Source: Chitinophaga filiformis (GTDB taxonomy: Bacteria; Bacteroidota; Bacteroidia; Chitinophagales; Chitinophagaceae). From it: a stretch of 64,000 nucleotides of DNA. Below the pieces are notes generated by a model, which was not told the origin of the DNA, did not search any database, and saw only the letters and a program-made list of their open reading frames with translations. The position numbers and the translations under genes are program-made. Location of the stretch: the NCBI RefSeq assembly GCF_023100805.1, contig NZ_CP095855.1:3637001-3701000 (forward strand), read 5' to 3'. Below are positions 9,598 to 18,311 of the stretch, piece by piece (position 1 is the stretch's first letter; every line of letters begins with the position of its first letter).

Positions 9598-10260
9598 ATG
9601 CAAGGAATAGCAGCATGCATTTTTGATCTTGACGGCGTAATAGTAGATACGGCTGTATATCATTTTAAGGCCTGGAAAAGGCTGGCCAACGAACTGGGGT
9701 TCAATTTTACAGCAGCACAGAATGAAAAGCTGAAAGGCGTGAGCCGTGTCCGCTCCCTGGAGCTCATCCTGGAATGGGGCGGCATTCAGAAGTCGGCAGC
9801 CGAACAGCAGGAACTGGCTACCCGCAAGAATGAATGGTATGTGGATATGGTCCATCATATGACGCCCGAAGAGATACTGCCGGGTGCAAAGGAACTGCTG
9901 GAAAGCCTGCGTGCGGCAGGTATTAAAACTGCCCTGGGCTCAGCCAGTAAGAATGCCCGCGTTATACTGGAGAAAGTAGACATCCTGTCTTTATTCGATG
10001 TAGTGGTAGATGGTAATATGGTAGCTGCCTCCAAGCCTGATCCGGAAGTATTTCTCAAAGGAGCGGAGGCCCTGGGCGTAGCGCCGGAGCGCTGTGTCGT
10101 TTTTGAAGATGCCATTGCCGGCGTGGAAGCAGGTAAGGCAGGCGGAATGAAAGTGGTGGGCATAGGAGAGAAGGACGTGTTGCATGAAGCAGATCTCGTT
10201 GTCAGCGGCCTGCATGAAATCGATTTACAAACACTGACCAATTTATACAACTCAAAATAA
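9598..10260 (+). CDS. pgmB: beta-phosphoglucomutase (HAD superfamily)
   Basis: 220 aa. The HAD motif I FDLDGVIVDT near the N-terminus provides the phosphoryl-accepting Asp10 and the acid/base Asp12. Motif II lies at GSASKNA and the late motif at VVFEDAIAGVEAG. The enzyme converts beta-glucose 1-phosphate to glucose 6-phosphate. Its position directly before a GH65 phosphorylase, whose product is beta-glucose 1-phosphate, makes the assignment firm. Confidence 0.93.
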   Translation: MQGIAACIFDLDGVIVDTAVYHFKAWKRLANELGFNFTAAQNEKLKGVSRVRSLELILEWGGIQKSAAEQQELATRKNEWYVDMVHHMTPEEILPGAKELLESLRAAGIKTALGSASKNARVILEKVDILSLFDVVVDGNMVAASKPDPEVFLKGAEALGVAPERCVVFEDAIAGVEAGKAGGMKVVGIGEKDVLHEADLVVSGLHEIDLQTLTNLYNSK

Positions 10261-10304
10261 ACAATGCCAATTGCGTGCGCAAAACGGCGCCTTTAGTAAG
10301 AGTT

Positions 10305-12629
10305 ATGAAGCAATACATAAAAGTAGACGGGTGGAACATTATCGAAGAAGGTTTTGTACCACATTATAACAAGATATCGGAAAGCATTTTCAGCCTGGGC
10401 AACGGCCGTATGGGCCAGCGGGCCAATTTTGAAGAGGCTTATTCCGGCGAGACTTTACAGGGCAATTACGTGGCGGGGGTATACTATCCCGATAAGACCC
10501 GTGTGGGCTGGTGGAAGAACGGCTACCCGGAATATTTCGCCAAAGTACTGAATGCTGCCAACTGGATCGGTATCGATATCCGTATCGATAATGAAATGCT
10601 GGACCTGCATACCGCACAGGTGAACGATTTTCGCCGTGTGCTGAACATGCAGGAAGGTTATCTGCAACGCTCATTTACCGCTACCATCCCGGACGGTAAG
10701 CAGGTGCGCGTGGTGGCCACCCGCTTCTGCAGTATTGTGGACGATGAAACAGGTGTGATCCGTTACAGCATCACGCCGCTCAACTTTGATGGTACACTGC
10801 AGGTGACTGCCTACATTGATGGCGATGTAAAGAACCAGGATGCGAACTACGATGAGAAATTCTGGGATGAGGTGAACGCCGGTGTGGAAGGCAACAGCGC
10901 TTACCTCACACTGCGCACAAAGAAGACAGGTTTCGAGGTATGTACCGGTATGCAGTTCCACGTCCACCAGGATGGTAAACCACTGCAACCTGGTGTTACT
11001 CCCGTACGGAAAGAAAAATATGTAGGAGGTACTACAACTATTGCTATCTCCCGCAACCAGGAAACGATCATCTATAAATATGCAGCGAATCTTTCTTCAG
11101 AAAATCATGCGGTAGCGGCATTGGTCAACAACTGTGAAACAACTGTCAGCAAAGCCGCTGCAAAAGGTTTTGACATCATGCTGGCCGAACAGGCGGCTGC
11201 CTGGGCACTGAAGTGGAAGGAAAGCGATATCGTTATAGAAGGCGATCCCGCTGCTCAACAGGGTATCCGTTTCAATATCTTCCAGCTGAACCAGACCTAT
11301 ACAGGAGAAGACGCACGCCTGAACATCGGCCCTAAAGGTTTTACCGGTGAAAAGTACGGCGGCTCTACCTACTGGGATACAGAAGCCTATTGCATTCCGT
11401 TCTACCTGGCTACGGCCGAACCACAGGTAGCCCGCAACCTGCTCATCTATCGTTATAAACAACTGGGTAAGGCGATCGAAAATGCGGCTAAGCTGGGCTT
11501 TAACAATGGCGCTGCTTTGTATCCGATGGTGACGATGAACGGGGAAGAATGCCACAATGAATGGGAGATCACCTTCGAGGAAATTCACCGTAATGCAGCC
11601 ATCGCTTTTGCCATTTTCAACTACATTCGCTATACAGGGGACGAAGCATACCTGGCGGAATACGGACTGGAAGTGCTGATCGGTATTGCGCGTTTCTGGG
11701 CACAGCGTGTGAACTGGAGCGATGCCCGCAAACAGTATGTGATGCTGGGCGTAACGGGGCCGAATGAATATGAGAACAACGTCAACAATAACTGGTACAC
11801 CAGCACCATGGCTACCTGGTGCCTGCAATATGCAATGGAAGGCTTGCAGCATGTAAAAGCTACCGCTCCGGAGCGGTACGCCGCCATCCTGCAGGAGACG
11901 GCTTTTGAGGCAGGAAAGGAAACGGAGAAATGGCAGCATATCGTCGACAACATGTACTACCCGGTAGATGAACAATTGGGCATTTTCCTGCAGCAGGATG
12001 GTTATCTCGACAAGGAACAGATCCTGGTGAAAGACCTCGATCCTGCACAAAGACCGCTGAACCAGAAATGGAGCTGGGACCGCATTTTGCGTTCCTGTTA
12101 TATTAAACAGGCAGACGTATTGCAGGGCCTGTACTTCCTGGAAGACCGCTACGACACAGACACGCTGCGTCGTAACTTTGATTTCTATGAGCCAAGAACG
12201 GTACATGAAAGTTCTTTGTCGCCCTGCGTACACGCCATACTGGCCGCCAAACTGGGCGATGAACAACGCGCGCATGAATTTTACCTGCGTACCTCCCGTC
12301 TTGACCTGGATGACTATAACAACGATACAGAAGACGGTCTGCATATTACGTCTATGGCGGGTACCTGGATGAGCGTGGTAGAGGGCTTTGCGGGCATGCG
12401 CGTAAGAGATGGACAGTTGCAGTTCACACCTTTCCTGCCGGGTAAATGGCAATCTTTTGCCTTTAACATCCGTTTCAGGGGACGGGTACTGAAAATAAAA
12501 GTAAGTCAGCAGGCGGTTAACATCGAGAACGGATCTGCCGCAGATATTACAGTGCTCGTTTATGGCGAACCCGTACATGTACCCGCCGGAAAAATGGTGA
12601 CAACAAAACAAGGAAATTTAGTCAATTAA
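10305..12629 (+). CDS. mapA: GH65 family maltose phosphorylase
   Basis: 774 aa from the ATG at 10305 (MKQYIKVDGWNIIEEGF); the in-frame GTG at 10275 is less likely. The sequence matches GH65 phosphorylases throughout, with an N-terminal beta-sandwich, an (alpha/alpha)6 barrel carrying ECHNEWEITFEEIHRN at 415-430 (the segment that holds the family's general-acid Glu), and a small C-terminal beta domain. It should split maltose with phosphate into glucose and beta-glucose 1-phosphate, which pgmB next door consumes. Trehalose or kojibiose phosphorylase activity cannot be excluded by sequence alone, but the GH13/Sus context favours maltose. Confidence 0.88.
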   Translation: MKQYIKVDGWNIIEEGFVPHYNKISESIFSLGNGRMGQRANFEEAYSGETLQGNYVAGVYYPDKTRVGWWKNGYPEYFAKVLNAANWIGIDIRIDNEMLDLHTAQVNDFRRVLNMQEGYLQRSFTATIPDGKQVRVVATRFCSIVDDETGVIRYSITPLNFDGTLQVTAYIDGDVKNQDANYDEKFWDEVNAGVEGNSAYLTLRTKKTGFEVCTGMQFHVHQDGKPLQPGVTPVRKEKYVGGTTTIAISRNQETIIYKYAANLSSENHAVAALVNNCETTVSKAAAKGFDIMLAEQAAAWALKWKESDIVIEGDPAAQQGIRFNIFQLNQTYTGEDARLNIGPKGFTGEKYGGSTYWDTEAYCIPFYLATAEPQVARNLLIYRYKQLGKAIENAAKLGFNNGAALYPMVTMNGEECHNEWEITFEEIHRNAAIAFAIFNYIRYTGDEAYLAEYGLEVLIGIARFWAQRVNWSDARKQYVMLGVTGPNEYENNVNNNWYTSTMATWCLQYAMEGLQHVKATAPERYAAILQETAFEAGKETEKWQHIVDNMYYPVDEQLGIFLQQDGYLDKEQILVKDLDPAQRPLNQKWSWDRILRSCYIKQADVLQGLYFLEDRYDTDTLRRNFDFYEPRTVHESSLSPCVHAILAAKLGDEQRAHEFYLRTSRLDLDDYNNDTEDGLHITSMAGTWMSVVEGFAGMRVRDGQLQFTPFLPGKWQSFAFNIRFRGRVLKIKVSQQAVNIENGSAADITVLVYGEPVHVPAGKMVTTKQGNLVN

Positions 12630-12641
12630 AATATTTATCCC

Positions 12642-14015
12642 ATGAAAGGAATGGTTAAGCCGCGGTTGTCCGCTGCGCGCATATGGAACATGAGCATGGG
12701 CTTTTTCGGTATCCAGTTTGGTTTTGCTTTACAGAACGGGAATGCCTCCCGCATTCTGCAAACTTATGGAGCAGAAGTAGAACACCTGTCATTGTTCTGG
12801 CTGGCAGCGCCTTTAACGGGCATGATCGTACAGCCGGTGATCGGGCATTACAGCGACCGTACCTGGAACAGGCTGGGGCGCCGCCGTCCATACTTCCTGG
12901 TAGGGGCTATTGCTACTGCACTGGCCTTGATACTGCTACCTAATTCATCCCTGCTGGCTTATATACTGCCGCCGGTATTGATAGGGGCGGGTATGCTGAC
13001 CTTAATGGATGCATCGATCAATGTGGCCATGGAACCTTTCCGGGCGCTGGTGGCCGACAATCTGCCCGATGAACAACGTAGCCAGGGCTTCTCCGCCCAG
13101 ACCTTCCTGATAGGAGCAGGGGCCGTATTAGGTTCTTCACTGCCTTACCTCCTGGCAGAGTATGCAGGCGTATCCAAGACAGCCGCTCCGGGCGTAGTGC
13201 CCGACAATGTGATCTATTCCTTTTATGTAGGCGCAGTGGTATTACTGGCTACCATTCTCTGGTCGATCTTTACTTCGAAAGAATATTCCCCGGAAGAATT
13301 TAAGCAATTCAACCCCGAGCATGCTGCTGAAGAACATACAGGAGGGATCAGGACCATCCTGAAAGATTTTTCCAATATGCCGGCTGCCATGAAACAACTG
13401 GGCCTGGTACAGTTCTGTTCCTGGTTTGCACTGTTCTCGATGTGGGTGTTCACTACGCCGGCAGTGGCACAGCATATCTACAAGGTACCACCGGGCGATA
13501 CCTCTTCTGCGCTCTTTGCAGATGCGGGCAATAAGGTGGGCTTTCTGTTCAGCATCTATAGTGCAGTATCAGCAGTGTATGCACTGATATTACCGGTCAT
13601 AGCGCGTAAAACATCCCGCAAGGCTGCACATGCTATCTCACTGACAGCAGGCGGCTTATCGCTGATCTCTTTTTATTTCATCAAAGATCCCGGCCTGCTG
13701 ATATGGCCCATGATCGGGATCGGTATGGCATGGGGAAGTATTTTGTCCACGCCTTATGCCATCCTGTCCGGTGTAATACCCTCTCACAAAACAGGGGTAT
13801 ACATGGGTATCTTCAACTTCTTCATCACCTTCCCGCAAATAGTGAACGGTATCTTCGGAGGCCTGATCGTAAAGCATTTGTTTCACAATGAAGCGATCTT
13901 CGCCCTGGTAATGGGCGGGGCCTTTATGATCATCGCGGCAATAGCGGTACTGTATGTAAAAGACAGGGAAAAGAAGGCGGCAGAGAAACTGGTGCCAACA
14001 TATGGTGTCGCCTGA
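12642..14015 (+). CDS. MFS sugar transporter (SLC45/maltose-type)
   Basis: 457 aa with about 12 hydrophobic segments. The N-terminus (IWNMSMGFFGIQFGFALQNG) and the loop GHYSDRTWNRLGRRRPY are characteristic of the SLC45-like glycoside-proton symporter branch found beside GH65 and pgmB genes in Bacteroidota. It likely carries maltose across the inner membrane to the cytoplasmic phosphorylase. It is the last gene of the locus, 12 bp after mapA, and ends at a strong hairpin. Confidence 0.88.
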   Translation: MKGMVKPRLSAARIWNMSMGFFGIQFGFALQNGNASRILQTYGAEVEHLSLFWLAAPLTGMIVQPVIGHYSDRTWNRLGRRRPYFLVGAIATALALILLPNSSLLAYILPPVLIGAGMLTLMDASINVAMEPFRALVADNLPDEQRSQGFSAQTFLIGAGAVLGSSLPYLLAEYAGVSKTAAPGVVPDNVIYSFYVGAVVLLATILWSIFTSKEYSPEEFKQFNPEHAAEEHTGGIRTILKDFSNMPAAMKQLGLVQFCSWFALFSMWVFTTPAVAQHIYKVPPGDTSSALFADAGNKVGFLFSIYSAVSAVYALILPVIARKTSRKAAHAISLTAGGLSLISFYFIKDPGLLIWPMIGIGMAWGSILSTPYAILSGVIPSHKTGVYMGIFNFFITFPQIVNGIFGGLIVKHLFHNEAIFALVMGGAFMIIAAIAVLYVKDREKKAAEKLVPTYGVA

Positions 14016-14031
14016 AGACGGCATTCAGATC

Positions 14032-14070
14032 TGCATCCCCTTACCGGCATTCGCTGGTAAAGGGGATGCA
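14032..14070. terminator. hairpin between convergent MFS and ArsR genes
   Basis: Arms 14032-14045 and 14056-14070 pair with a single bulged A around a 10-nt loop. It lies in the 70-bp gap between two convergent genes and could end both transcripts, though no long T-run abuts it on either strand. Confidence 0.5.
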
Positions 14071-14085
14071 TGCGTAATGATGTAT

Positions 14086-14424
14086 CTATTTCTTTTTCCG
14101 GGCGATGTCCGGATTTTTTTCCAGTAGTTGCTCCAGTTTGCCCAGGCGTTCTTTCCAGAAATTATCAAAGAAATTGATCCACTCCTTCAATTCATCAAAA
14201 CCCTCACGACGCAGTATACAATAGCGTTCCCGTCCTTTCTCTTCAAAGGTGATGAAGCCTGCCTGGTGTAATACCTTGATATGTTTTGAAATAGCAGGGC
14301 GGCTGATGTCAAACTGCTCAGCGATGGCATTGATCGACTTCTTATCATCGGTCAGCATAAGCAGTATCTCACGCCGGCTGGGGTCTGCAATAGCCTGAAA
14401 GCTATCTGGCTGTAGCGCTGTCAT
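14086..14424 (-). CDS. ArsR-family winged-helix repressor
   Basis: 112 aa, typical size. The winged helix-turn-helix covers residues ~10-85 (DPSRREILLMLTDDKKSINA, then FDISRPAISKHIKVL). No metal-binding Cys pair such as CxC was seen, so this belongs with the SRPBCC-associated ArsR regulators rather than the arsenic sensors. It overlaps the end of the AHSA1-domain gene upstream by 23 bp, a common pairing. Twin palindromes before that gene are its likely operators. Confidence 0.9.
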   Translation of the reverse strand: MTALQPDSFQAIADPSRREILLMLTDDKKSINAIAEQFDISRPAISKHIKVLHQAGFITFEEKGRERYCILRREGFDELKEWINFFDNFWKERLGKLEQLLEKNPDIARKKK

Positions 14425-14863
14425 CGGTAAAATTTGTAAGTGCCTGCTGGAAACGTTTGGCCACTTTGTTTTTCCATCCCATCTCCATAATAAAGCTGCT
14501 GATATAATTCTTCATACCCTTAAAGCCTGTCTGCTCCAGGTGTAATTCCGTACCGCCGTCTTTAGGCACCAGTATCCAGTTCACCACGGTGTCAAGATTA
14601 TACACACCTTCACCGGGGCCGCCCTTGAAAGAGTAGGATAGCTTCTGTAAAGGGATCACCTCCAGTACCTCAAAATACATCTTGCCGTCCCAGTCCATCT
14701 TCGGTCGGGGCTTCGTCACTTCCATCCATTTAAAGCCTACCTCTGCCCTGAAGCCGCTGGACGTAAGATTCCATTGTTTCAGGATATCAGGGTTGGTCAG
14801 GCATTCCCATATCGTTTCTACAGGGTGTGGATAGAACCACTTGAGTTTGATGTCTCTTTTCAT
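14402..14863 (-). CDS. SRPBCC (AHSA1-type) domain protein
   Basis: 153 aa forming a single SRPBCC helix-grip fold of the AHSA1 type. The typical opening is present (KWFYPHPVETIWECLTNPDI), as is the C-terminal helix motif (MEMGWKNKVAKRFQQALTNF). Members bind hydrophobic ligands in a central cavity; the ligand here is unknown. It is the first gene of a two-gene operon with an ArsR repressor, and the order AHSA1 then ArsR is clear from the coordinates. The start is set by the operator region immediately upstream. Confidence 0.85.
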   Translation of the reverse strand: MKRDIKLKWFYPHPVETIWECLTNPDILKQWNLTSSGFRAEVGFKWMEVTKPRPKMDWDGKMYFEVLEVIPLQKLSYSFKGGPGEGVYNLDTVVNWILVPKDGGTELHLEQTGFKGMKNYISSFIMEMGWKNKVAKRFQQALTNFTDDSATAR

Positions 14864-14864
14864 A

Positions 14865-14888
14865 TTATGTAACTTTGAAGTTACATAA
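14865..14888. promoter_or_regulatory. palindromic operator 1 of the AHSA1-ArsR operon
   Basis: Eleven-base arms TTATGTAACTT and AAGTTACATAA flank a 2-bp centre, directly before the AHSA1 start codon. The core GTAACTTTGAAGTTAC shares its half-site with a second palindrome 28 bp further upstream, as expected for two ArsR dimers on the same face region of DNA. Confidence 0.65.
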
Positions 14889-14896
14889 AGGTATGT

Positions 14897-14912
14897 GTAA
14901 CTTTTGAGTTAC
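14897..14912. promoter_or_regulatory. palindromic operator 2 of the AHSA1-ArsR operon
   Basis: GTAACTTTTGAGTTAC has 6-bp perfect arms (GTAACT/AGTTAC) and repeats the core of operator 1 with a 28-bp centre-to-centre distance. On the minus strand, TACCTTTA between the two sites resembles a -7 box with one mismatch, so bound repressor would cover the promoter. Confidence 0.6.
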
Positions 14913-14929
14913 GCAAGTCGAAACAGCAT

Positions 14930-14960
14930 AAAAAAAGACAGCCTGCTTAAACAGGCTGTC
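14930..14960 (-). terminator. rho-independent terminator of the DNRLRE gene
   Basis: On the minus strand a 9-bp perfect stem (GACAGCCTG/CAGGCTGTC, 14937-14960) with a 6-nt loop is followed by a run of T. It lies just past the stop codon at 14971. Confidence 0.88.
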
Positions 14961-14970
14961 AGTCAATTAT

Positions 14971-15801
14971 TTAAGGGTTTTGTACACCTTCCATTGGTAT
15001 CTCGCCTATCTCTGCTTCCTCTTTCCGGGGCTGCCCGGCTGTTCCGCGGGCTTTCACGGTGGATGCTGCTTTCTTTATGGGAAGCGGCGTTATAACAGGT
15101 GGGTTGTCGGCAACACCAGTGGTGGCTGTCCGCCTGGCGGCAGGATTACAAAGATTGAAGGTCACTGTCAGTTTAGGCCTGAGGGAAGGATCTATATGTT
15201 CGCTGGAAGCAAACAGGAGGTTCCTGTAATAATCCTCGCCCTGCAACGCGATACAGAATCCATGACTGCTTTCGGCAGGCAGATCTGTCATATCCTGCAC
15301 CAGCATCGTAACATCTACATCTGCATTGTATTTCCACTGAACACCTTTAGAGCCGGGAAGTACTGTCTGATGTTCGTTAGTGGTAGTTGGCTTGTTATTC
15401 CATGTAAGGGTGCTTTCATCCCAGGGGCCTGTTACGCGTTCGATGAAGCAATCATTCTCTCCTGCATTTCCCTGTTTGATAAACACACTGCTCGTTTTAC
15501 CATACAGACTGAGTGTAGCGCTGGTAATGGCAACACCGCGGGGAATACTTTTCAATCCGTCGAAGTCAATGAAAATGCGGGAGTAACCCTCGCCGCCACC
15601 CTGACCGCCGTAAGTCCAGCCGGACGCGCTGATCTCATCACGTTGTCCGAAATTCTTGTCAGACCATTCCGGGAGATCCACCTTGACAAATACGGTCGCA
15701 TCTTTTCCATTGCAGGAATCTGGTTGAAAGATGTACGTGGTTTGGGAATAACCGGCATAAGCCGACAATACCAGGCATAGTGATAGTACCTGAGCTTTCA
15801 T
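14971..15801 (-). CDS. secreted DNRLRE-domain protein
   Basis: 276 aa from the ATG at 15801, which yields a signal peptide MKAQVLSLCLVLSAYAGYSQ; the longer frame to 15852 is unlikely. The mature part is a single DNRLRE-type beta-sandwich (residues ~22-200) with the hallmark segment VTGPWDESTLTWNNKPTT and the closing strand LRPKLTVTF. The ~75 residue tail is low in complexity and basic/proline-rich. Such domains occur in exported carbohydrate-associated proteins, but no enzymatic function is visible here. It stands alone, with its own terminator. Confidence 0.75.
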   Translation of the reverse strand: MKAQVLSLCLVLSAYAGYSQTTYIFQPDSCNGKDATVFVKVDLPEWSDKNFGQRDEISASGWTYGGQGGGEGYSRIFIDFDGLKSIPRGVAITSATLSLYGKTSSVFIKQGNAGENDCFIERVTGPWDESTLTWNNKPTTTNEHQTVLPGSKGVQWKYNADVDVTMLVQDMTDLPAESSHGFCIALQGEDYYRNLLFASSEHIDPSLRPKLTVTFNLCNPAARRTATTGVADNPPVITPLPIKKAASTVKARGTAGQPRKEEAEIGEIPMEGVQNP

Positions 15802-15833
15802 GGTATAGGTTTTAATTGATGGCAAAATACTCA

Positions 15834-15878
15834 TAAAAAACAGATTGCCCAACCCGGTATACCAGGTCGGGCAATCTG
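15834..15878 (-). terminator. rho-independent terminator of the repeat lipoprotein gene
   Basis: The arms CAGATTGCCC (15841-15850) and GGGCAATCTG (15869-15878) are perfect complements, with extra pairing inside the loop. On the minus strand a T-run (15835-15840) follows. It serves the gene ending at 15937. Confidence 0.85.
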
Positions 15879-15936
15879 CCTATTATACTACTGCCGCCTA
15901 ACACAAGTGCAGCAGTGGTATGTTTGAACACGCTGA

Positions 15937-16812
15937 TTATGGCAAAGGTGCGGCTGCTGTTGTGGTATAAACTACAGGCCATACGTTTGGTGAAGGCACG
16001 CTTACGCCTTTGCTTGCACCCATTACTTTGGCATCAGCGCCGAAGTAATATAATGGCCAGCCTTTGTAGGTAATTTGTTTCTTCCCCAGCACGGTAATGA
16101 TCGCGAAATCTGTTTTAGCAAATCCTGTTGGTACGTTCTTTACCTCAGATACTTCATAAATAGGCCAGATGGCATTGTGTGTTTCATCGGCATTGGTGAA
16201 GTTGTTTTTGCCGGATTTGTCGTTGGCAAATTTGTACAGGGTATGACCACGGTCATCTACCAGGTATTTGGAAGCGCCTGTGCCCAGGGCAATAGTACCG
16301 GTGTTGTCGAGTACATAGTCTTTCCCGTCATTGCCGTGTAACTGGAAGTTGGCTACCATTACAGTATAATCAGGTTTCGCTACGAACCAGATGTTGCCAA
16401 CATTCTCACCTTTGGTGTCGCCGGCAGCTGCATCATTTACGTAGTAATATAAAGGCCATCCTTTGTAAGCAGTCTGTTTGGAACCATCAGGACGTGTAAC
16501 GGTAGTGAAATCAGCTTTGTCCAGCGATGTGTCTACTGTCAGTTTATCGGCGTCTACATAGAATACCGGCCATGCAGCTACGCAGCCATCTTTACAGGTA
16601 GGCGTACCCTGTGCATCGTTGGAGAAAAAGTACAATGTCTTGCCGGTGCTGTCGGTCAATATTTTACCTAAAGTTGTGTTGTTGGCTACCAGCACGGTTT
16701 TCTTAGGCGTTGGAGGAGGTGGTGTGTTACCGCCATCGTTGTCGTCTTTTGAACATGATGTTATCACTGAGGCAACGAATAGCATTGCCACTGCAGATTT
16801 TAATAAATGCAT
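15937..16812 (-). CDS. lipoprotein with secreted repeats of unknown function (COG4315 type)
   Basis: 291 aa. A lipoprotein signal (MHLLKSAVAMLFVASVITSC) and an acidic/proline linker precede two copies of the secreted-repeat unit. Each has a pattern like GKTLYFFSNDAQGTPTCKDG, then AAWPVFY and later YKGWPLYYY. The repeats recur at DDRGHTLYKFANDKSG and YKGWPLYYFG. Proteins of this type are exported and often predicted to hold redox-active or haem-like groups, but their role is not known. It is a single-gene unit. Confidence 0.8.
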   Translation of the reverse strand: MHLLKSAVAMLFVASVITSCSKDDNDGGNTPPPPTPKKTVLVANNTTLGKILTDSTGKTLYFFSNDAQGTPTCKDGCVAAWPVFYVDADKLTVDTSLDKADFTTVTRPDGSKQTAYKGWPLYYYVNDAAAGDTKGENVGNIWFVAKPDYTVMVANFQLHGNDGKDYVLDNTGTIALGTGASKYLVDDRGHTLYKFANDKSGKNNFTNADETHNAIWPIYEVSEVKNVPTGFAKTDFAIITVLGKKQITYKGWPLYYFGADAKVMGASKGVSVPSPNVWPVVYTTTAAAPLP

Positions 16813-16996
16813 GGTGTTTGAAAATTTTTAAATAAGCAAATTGTGAGCACTTGTGTCAACTACTTAATACGAGACCAGATTTGGAAAGGTTGCCTGAGGT
16901 CAAAAAAAAACTTTTTGTTCCGGTTGACGGATGACACGTATATAAGGTAAAGCGCTGGTTTTCGTTTTCTTACAATGCAGGGCTGGCCTTTGCAGC

Positions 16997-17004
16997 TAAT
17001 TTTG
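16997..17004 (+). promoter_or_regulatory. candidate -7 box of the NmrA-type gene
   Basis: TAATTTTG is a perfect match to TAnnTTTG, 38 bp before the start codon at 17043. No convincing -33 element was found at the expected distance. Confidence 0.45.
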
Positions 17005-17042
17005 ACACTGTAAATATTTCAAACAAGAAAAAATATAACAAG

Positions 17043-17921
17043 ATGTCAACACAAGCAAGAGCCACCATCCTTATCACCGGTGCTACCGGCAACATTGGAA
17101 CCGAACTCAGAAAAATATTATCTGCACAGGGAGTACTTTTCAGAGCCATGGTACGGTCGGCCGGCCAGTCGAAAGACCTGGCCGCTCTGCCGGGGGCTAC
17201 ATTGGTGGAAGGGGACTTCAATGATGAGGCTTCCCTGGATAATGCACTCCGCGGTATAGAAAAAGCTTTTCTGCTCACCAATTCATCCGAACTGGCTGAA
17301 GAACAACAGCTACGCTTTGTGGATGCAGCAAAGAGAGCGGGCGTTAAACATATCGTGAAGTTGTCCCAATGGGCCGCAGACCTTCATTCTCCCGTACGTT
17401 TCCTGCGTTATCATGCGGTAGTGGAAACTGCTATCAGGAATTCCGGTATCGCCTATACTTTTTTACGACCCAACCTGTTCATGCAGGGATTCCTGGGTTT
17501 TGCGAAAGCTATCTCACAGGGGAATGAGTTCTTTGCCGCCGCCGGCAATGCAGCGATCTCGCTGATCGACATAAGGGACATTGCCGCCGTGGCGGCTGTT
17601 GCCCTCACGAAGCCGGGGCATGAAAACAAGGCCTATCATCTTACAGGGCCGGAAGTGCTGACACACCAGCAATTGGCAGCGATATTTTCAAATGTGCTGG
17701 GCCGGGAAATACGCTTTACAGATATACCTGAAGAGGCAATGAAAAATGCCTTGCTGGGCTTTGGATTTCCGCTATGGCAGGCAGACGGATTGCTGGAAGA
17801 CTATGCACATTACCGGCTGAACGAGGCCGCAGCACTCACGCCGGATGTGAAGGAGGTTACAGGACATGCGCCACGTACCTTTGAACAGTTCGTAAAAGAC
17901 TATGCGCCCTTGTTTTCCTGA
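17043..17921 (+). CDS. NmrA-type NAD(P)-binding reductase
   Basis: 292 aa atypical short-chain dehydrogenase of the NmrA/QOR2 kind. The N-terminal Rossmann motif is ILITGATGNIGTELRKIL. Later segments VKLSQWAADLHSPVRFLRYH and TFLRPNLFMQGFLGFAK match the family, which lacks the classical catalytic Tyr-Lys pair. Members act as NAD(P)H-dependent quinone reductases or redox sensors. No partner gene is evident: the next gene converges on it after only 5 bp. Confidence 0.85.
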   Translation: MSTQARATILITGATGNIGTELRKILSAQGVLFRAMVRSAGQSKDLAALPGATLVEGDFNDEASLDNALRGIEKAFLLTNSSELAEEQQLRFVDAAKRAGVKHIVKLSQWAADLHSPVRFLRYHAVVETAIRNSGIAYTFLRPNLFMQGFLGFAKAISQGNEFFAAAGNAAISLIDIRDIAAVAAVALTKPGHENKAYHLTGPEVLTHQQLAAIFSNVLGREIRFTDIPEEAMKNALLGFGFPLWQADGLLEDYAHYRLNEAAALTPDVKEVTGHAPRTFEQFVKDYAPLFS

Positions 17922-17926
17922 CCTTG

Positions 17927-18208
17927 TTAAGCTTTTTCCTTGCCGCCACTAAACTGTGGAGGCAATAAACTGATCTGTTTCCACAAAGCGTCGGCAATCT
18001 CCCTGCCTTCCTCGTTCAGGTCTTTTGTTTCATACTGAGGTTGGTCACTGTCGTCCGGTTTTACAATATCAAACTGCCTTGGAAAAGATACATTGGAGTT
18101 TACATTGGGCGCTATATGATAAATAGTAGCATTTTCCTGTCTTTCAAATGATACATCATACATATCGTGCCTGTCATTGTGTGAGATAGTTATTTGCCGG
18201 GTCATCAT
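17927..18208 (-). CDS. conserved-looking hypothetical protein, 93 aa
   Basis: The ATG at 18208 (MMTRQITISHNDRHDMYDVSF) is chosen; an upstream in-frame start at 18253 would add a hydrophobic stretch that does not look like a true signal peptide. The product is small, hydrophilic and soluble, with a charged middle (VKPDDSDQPQYETKDLNEEG). No family was recognised. It converges with the NmrA gene and is separated from the esterase gene by a strong hairpin. Confidence 0.6.
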   Translation of the reverse strand: MMTRQITISHNDRHDMYDVSFERQENATIYHIAPNVNSNVSFPRQFDIVKPDDSDQPQYETKDLNEEGREIADALWKQISLLPPQFSGGKEKA

Positions 18209-18267
18209 AAAACATCGTTTTATGTACAGGTACAATAACCAGGCCATCAGCACTGTGGAAAAGATAC

Positions 18268-18305
18268 TCCGGGTCTGTTACTATGATCGCAGTAACAGAC
18301 CCGGA
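18268..18305 (-). terminator. terminator hairpin after the carboxylesterase gene
   Basis: A 15-bp perfect stem (18268-18282 with 18291-18305) and an 8-nt loop lie 6 bp past the esterase stop codon. The T-tract on the minus strand is weak, but the stem is very stable. Confidence 0.65.
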
Positions 18306-18311
18306 AATGTT

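Noticed and set aside
11097..12611. A 504-codon open frame on the minus strand
   Set aside because: It lies fully antisense to the maltose phosphorylase gene, shows no domain and has odd composition; it is a shadow of a well-conserved coding strand.
14980..15780. 266-codon plus-strand frame opposite the DNRLRE gene
   Set aside because: Antisense to a gene with signal peptide, domain motif and terminator.
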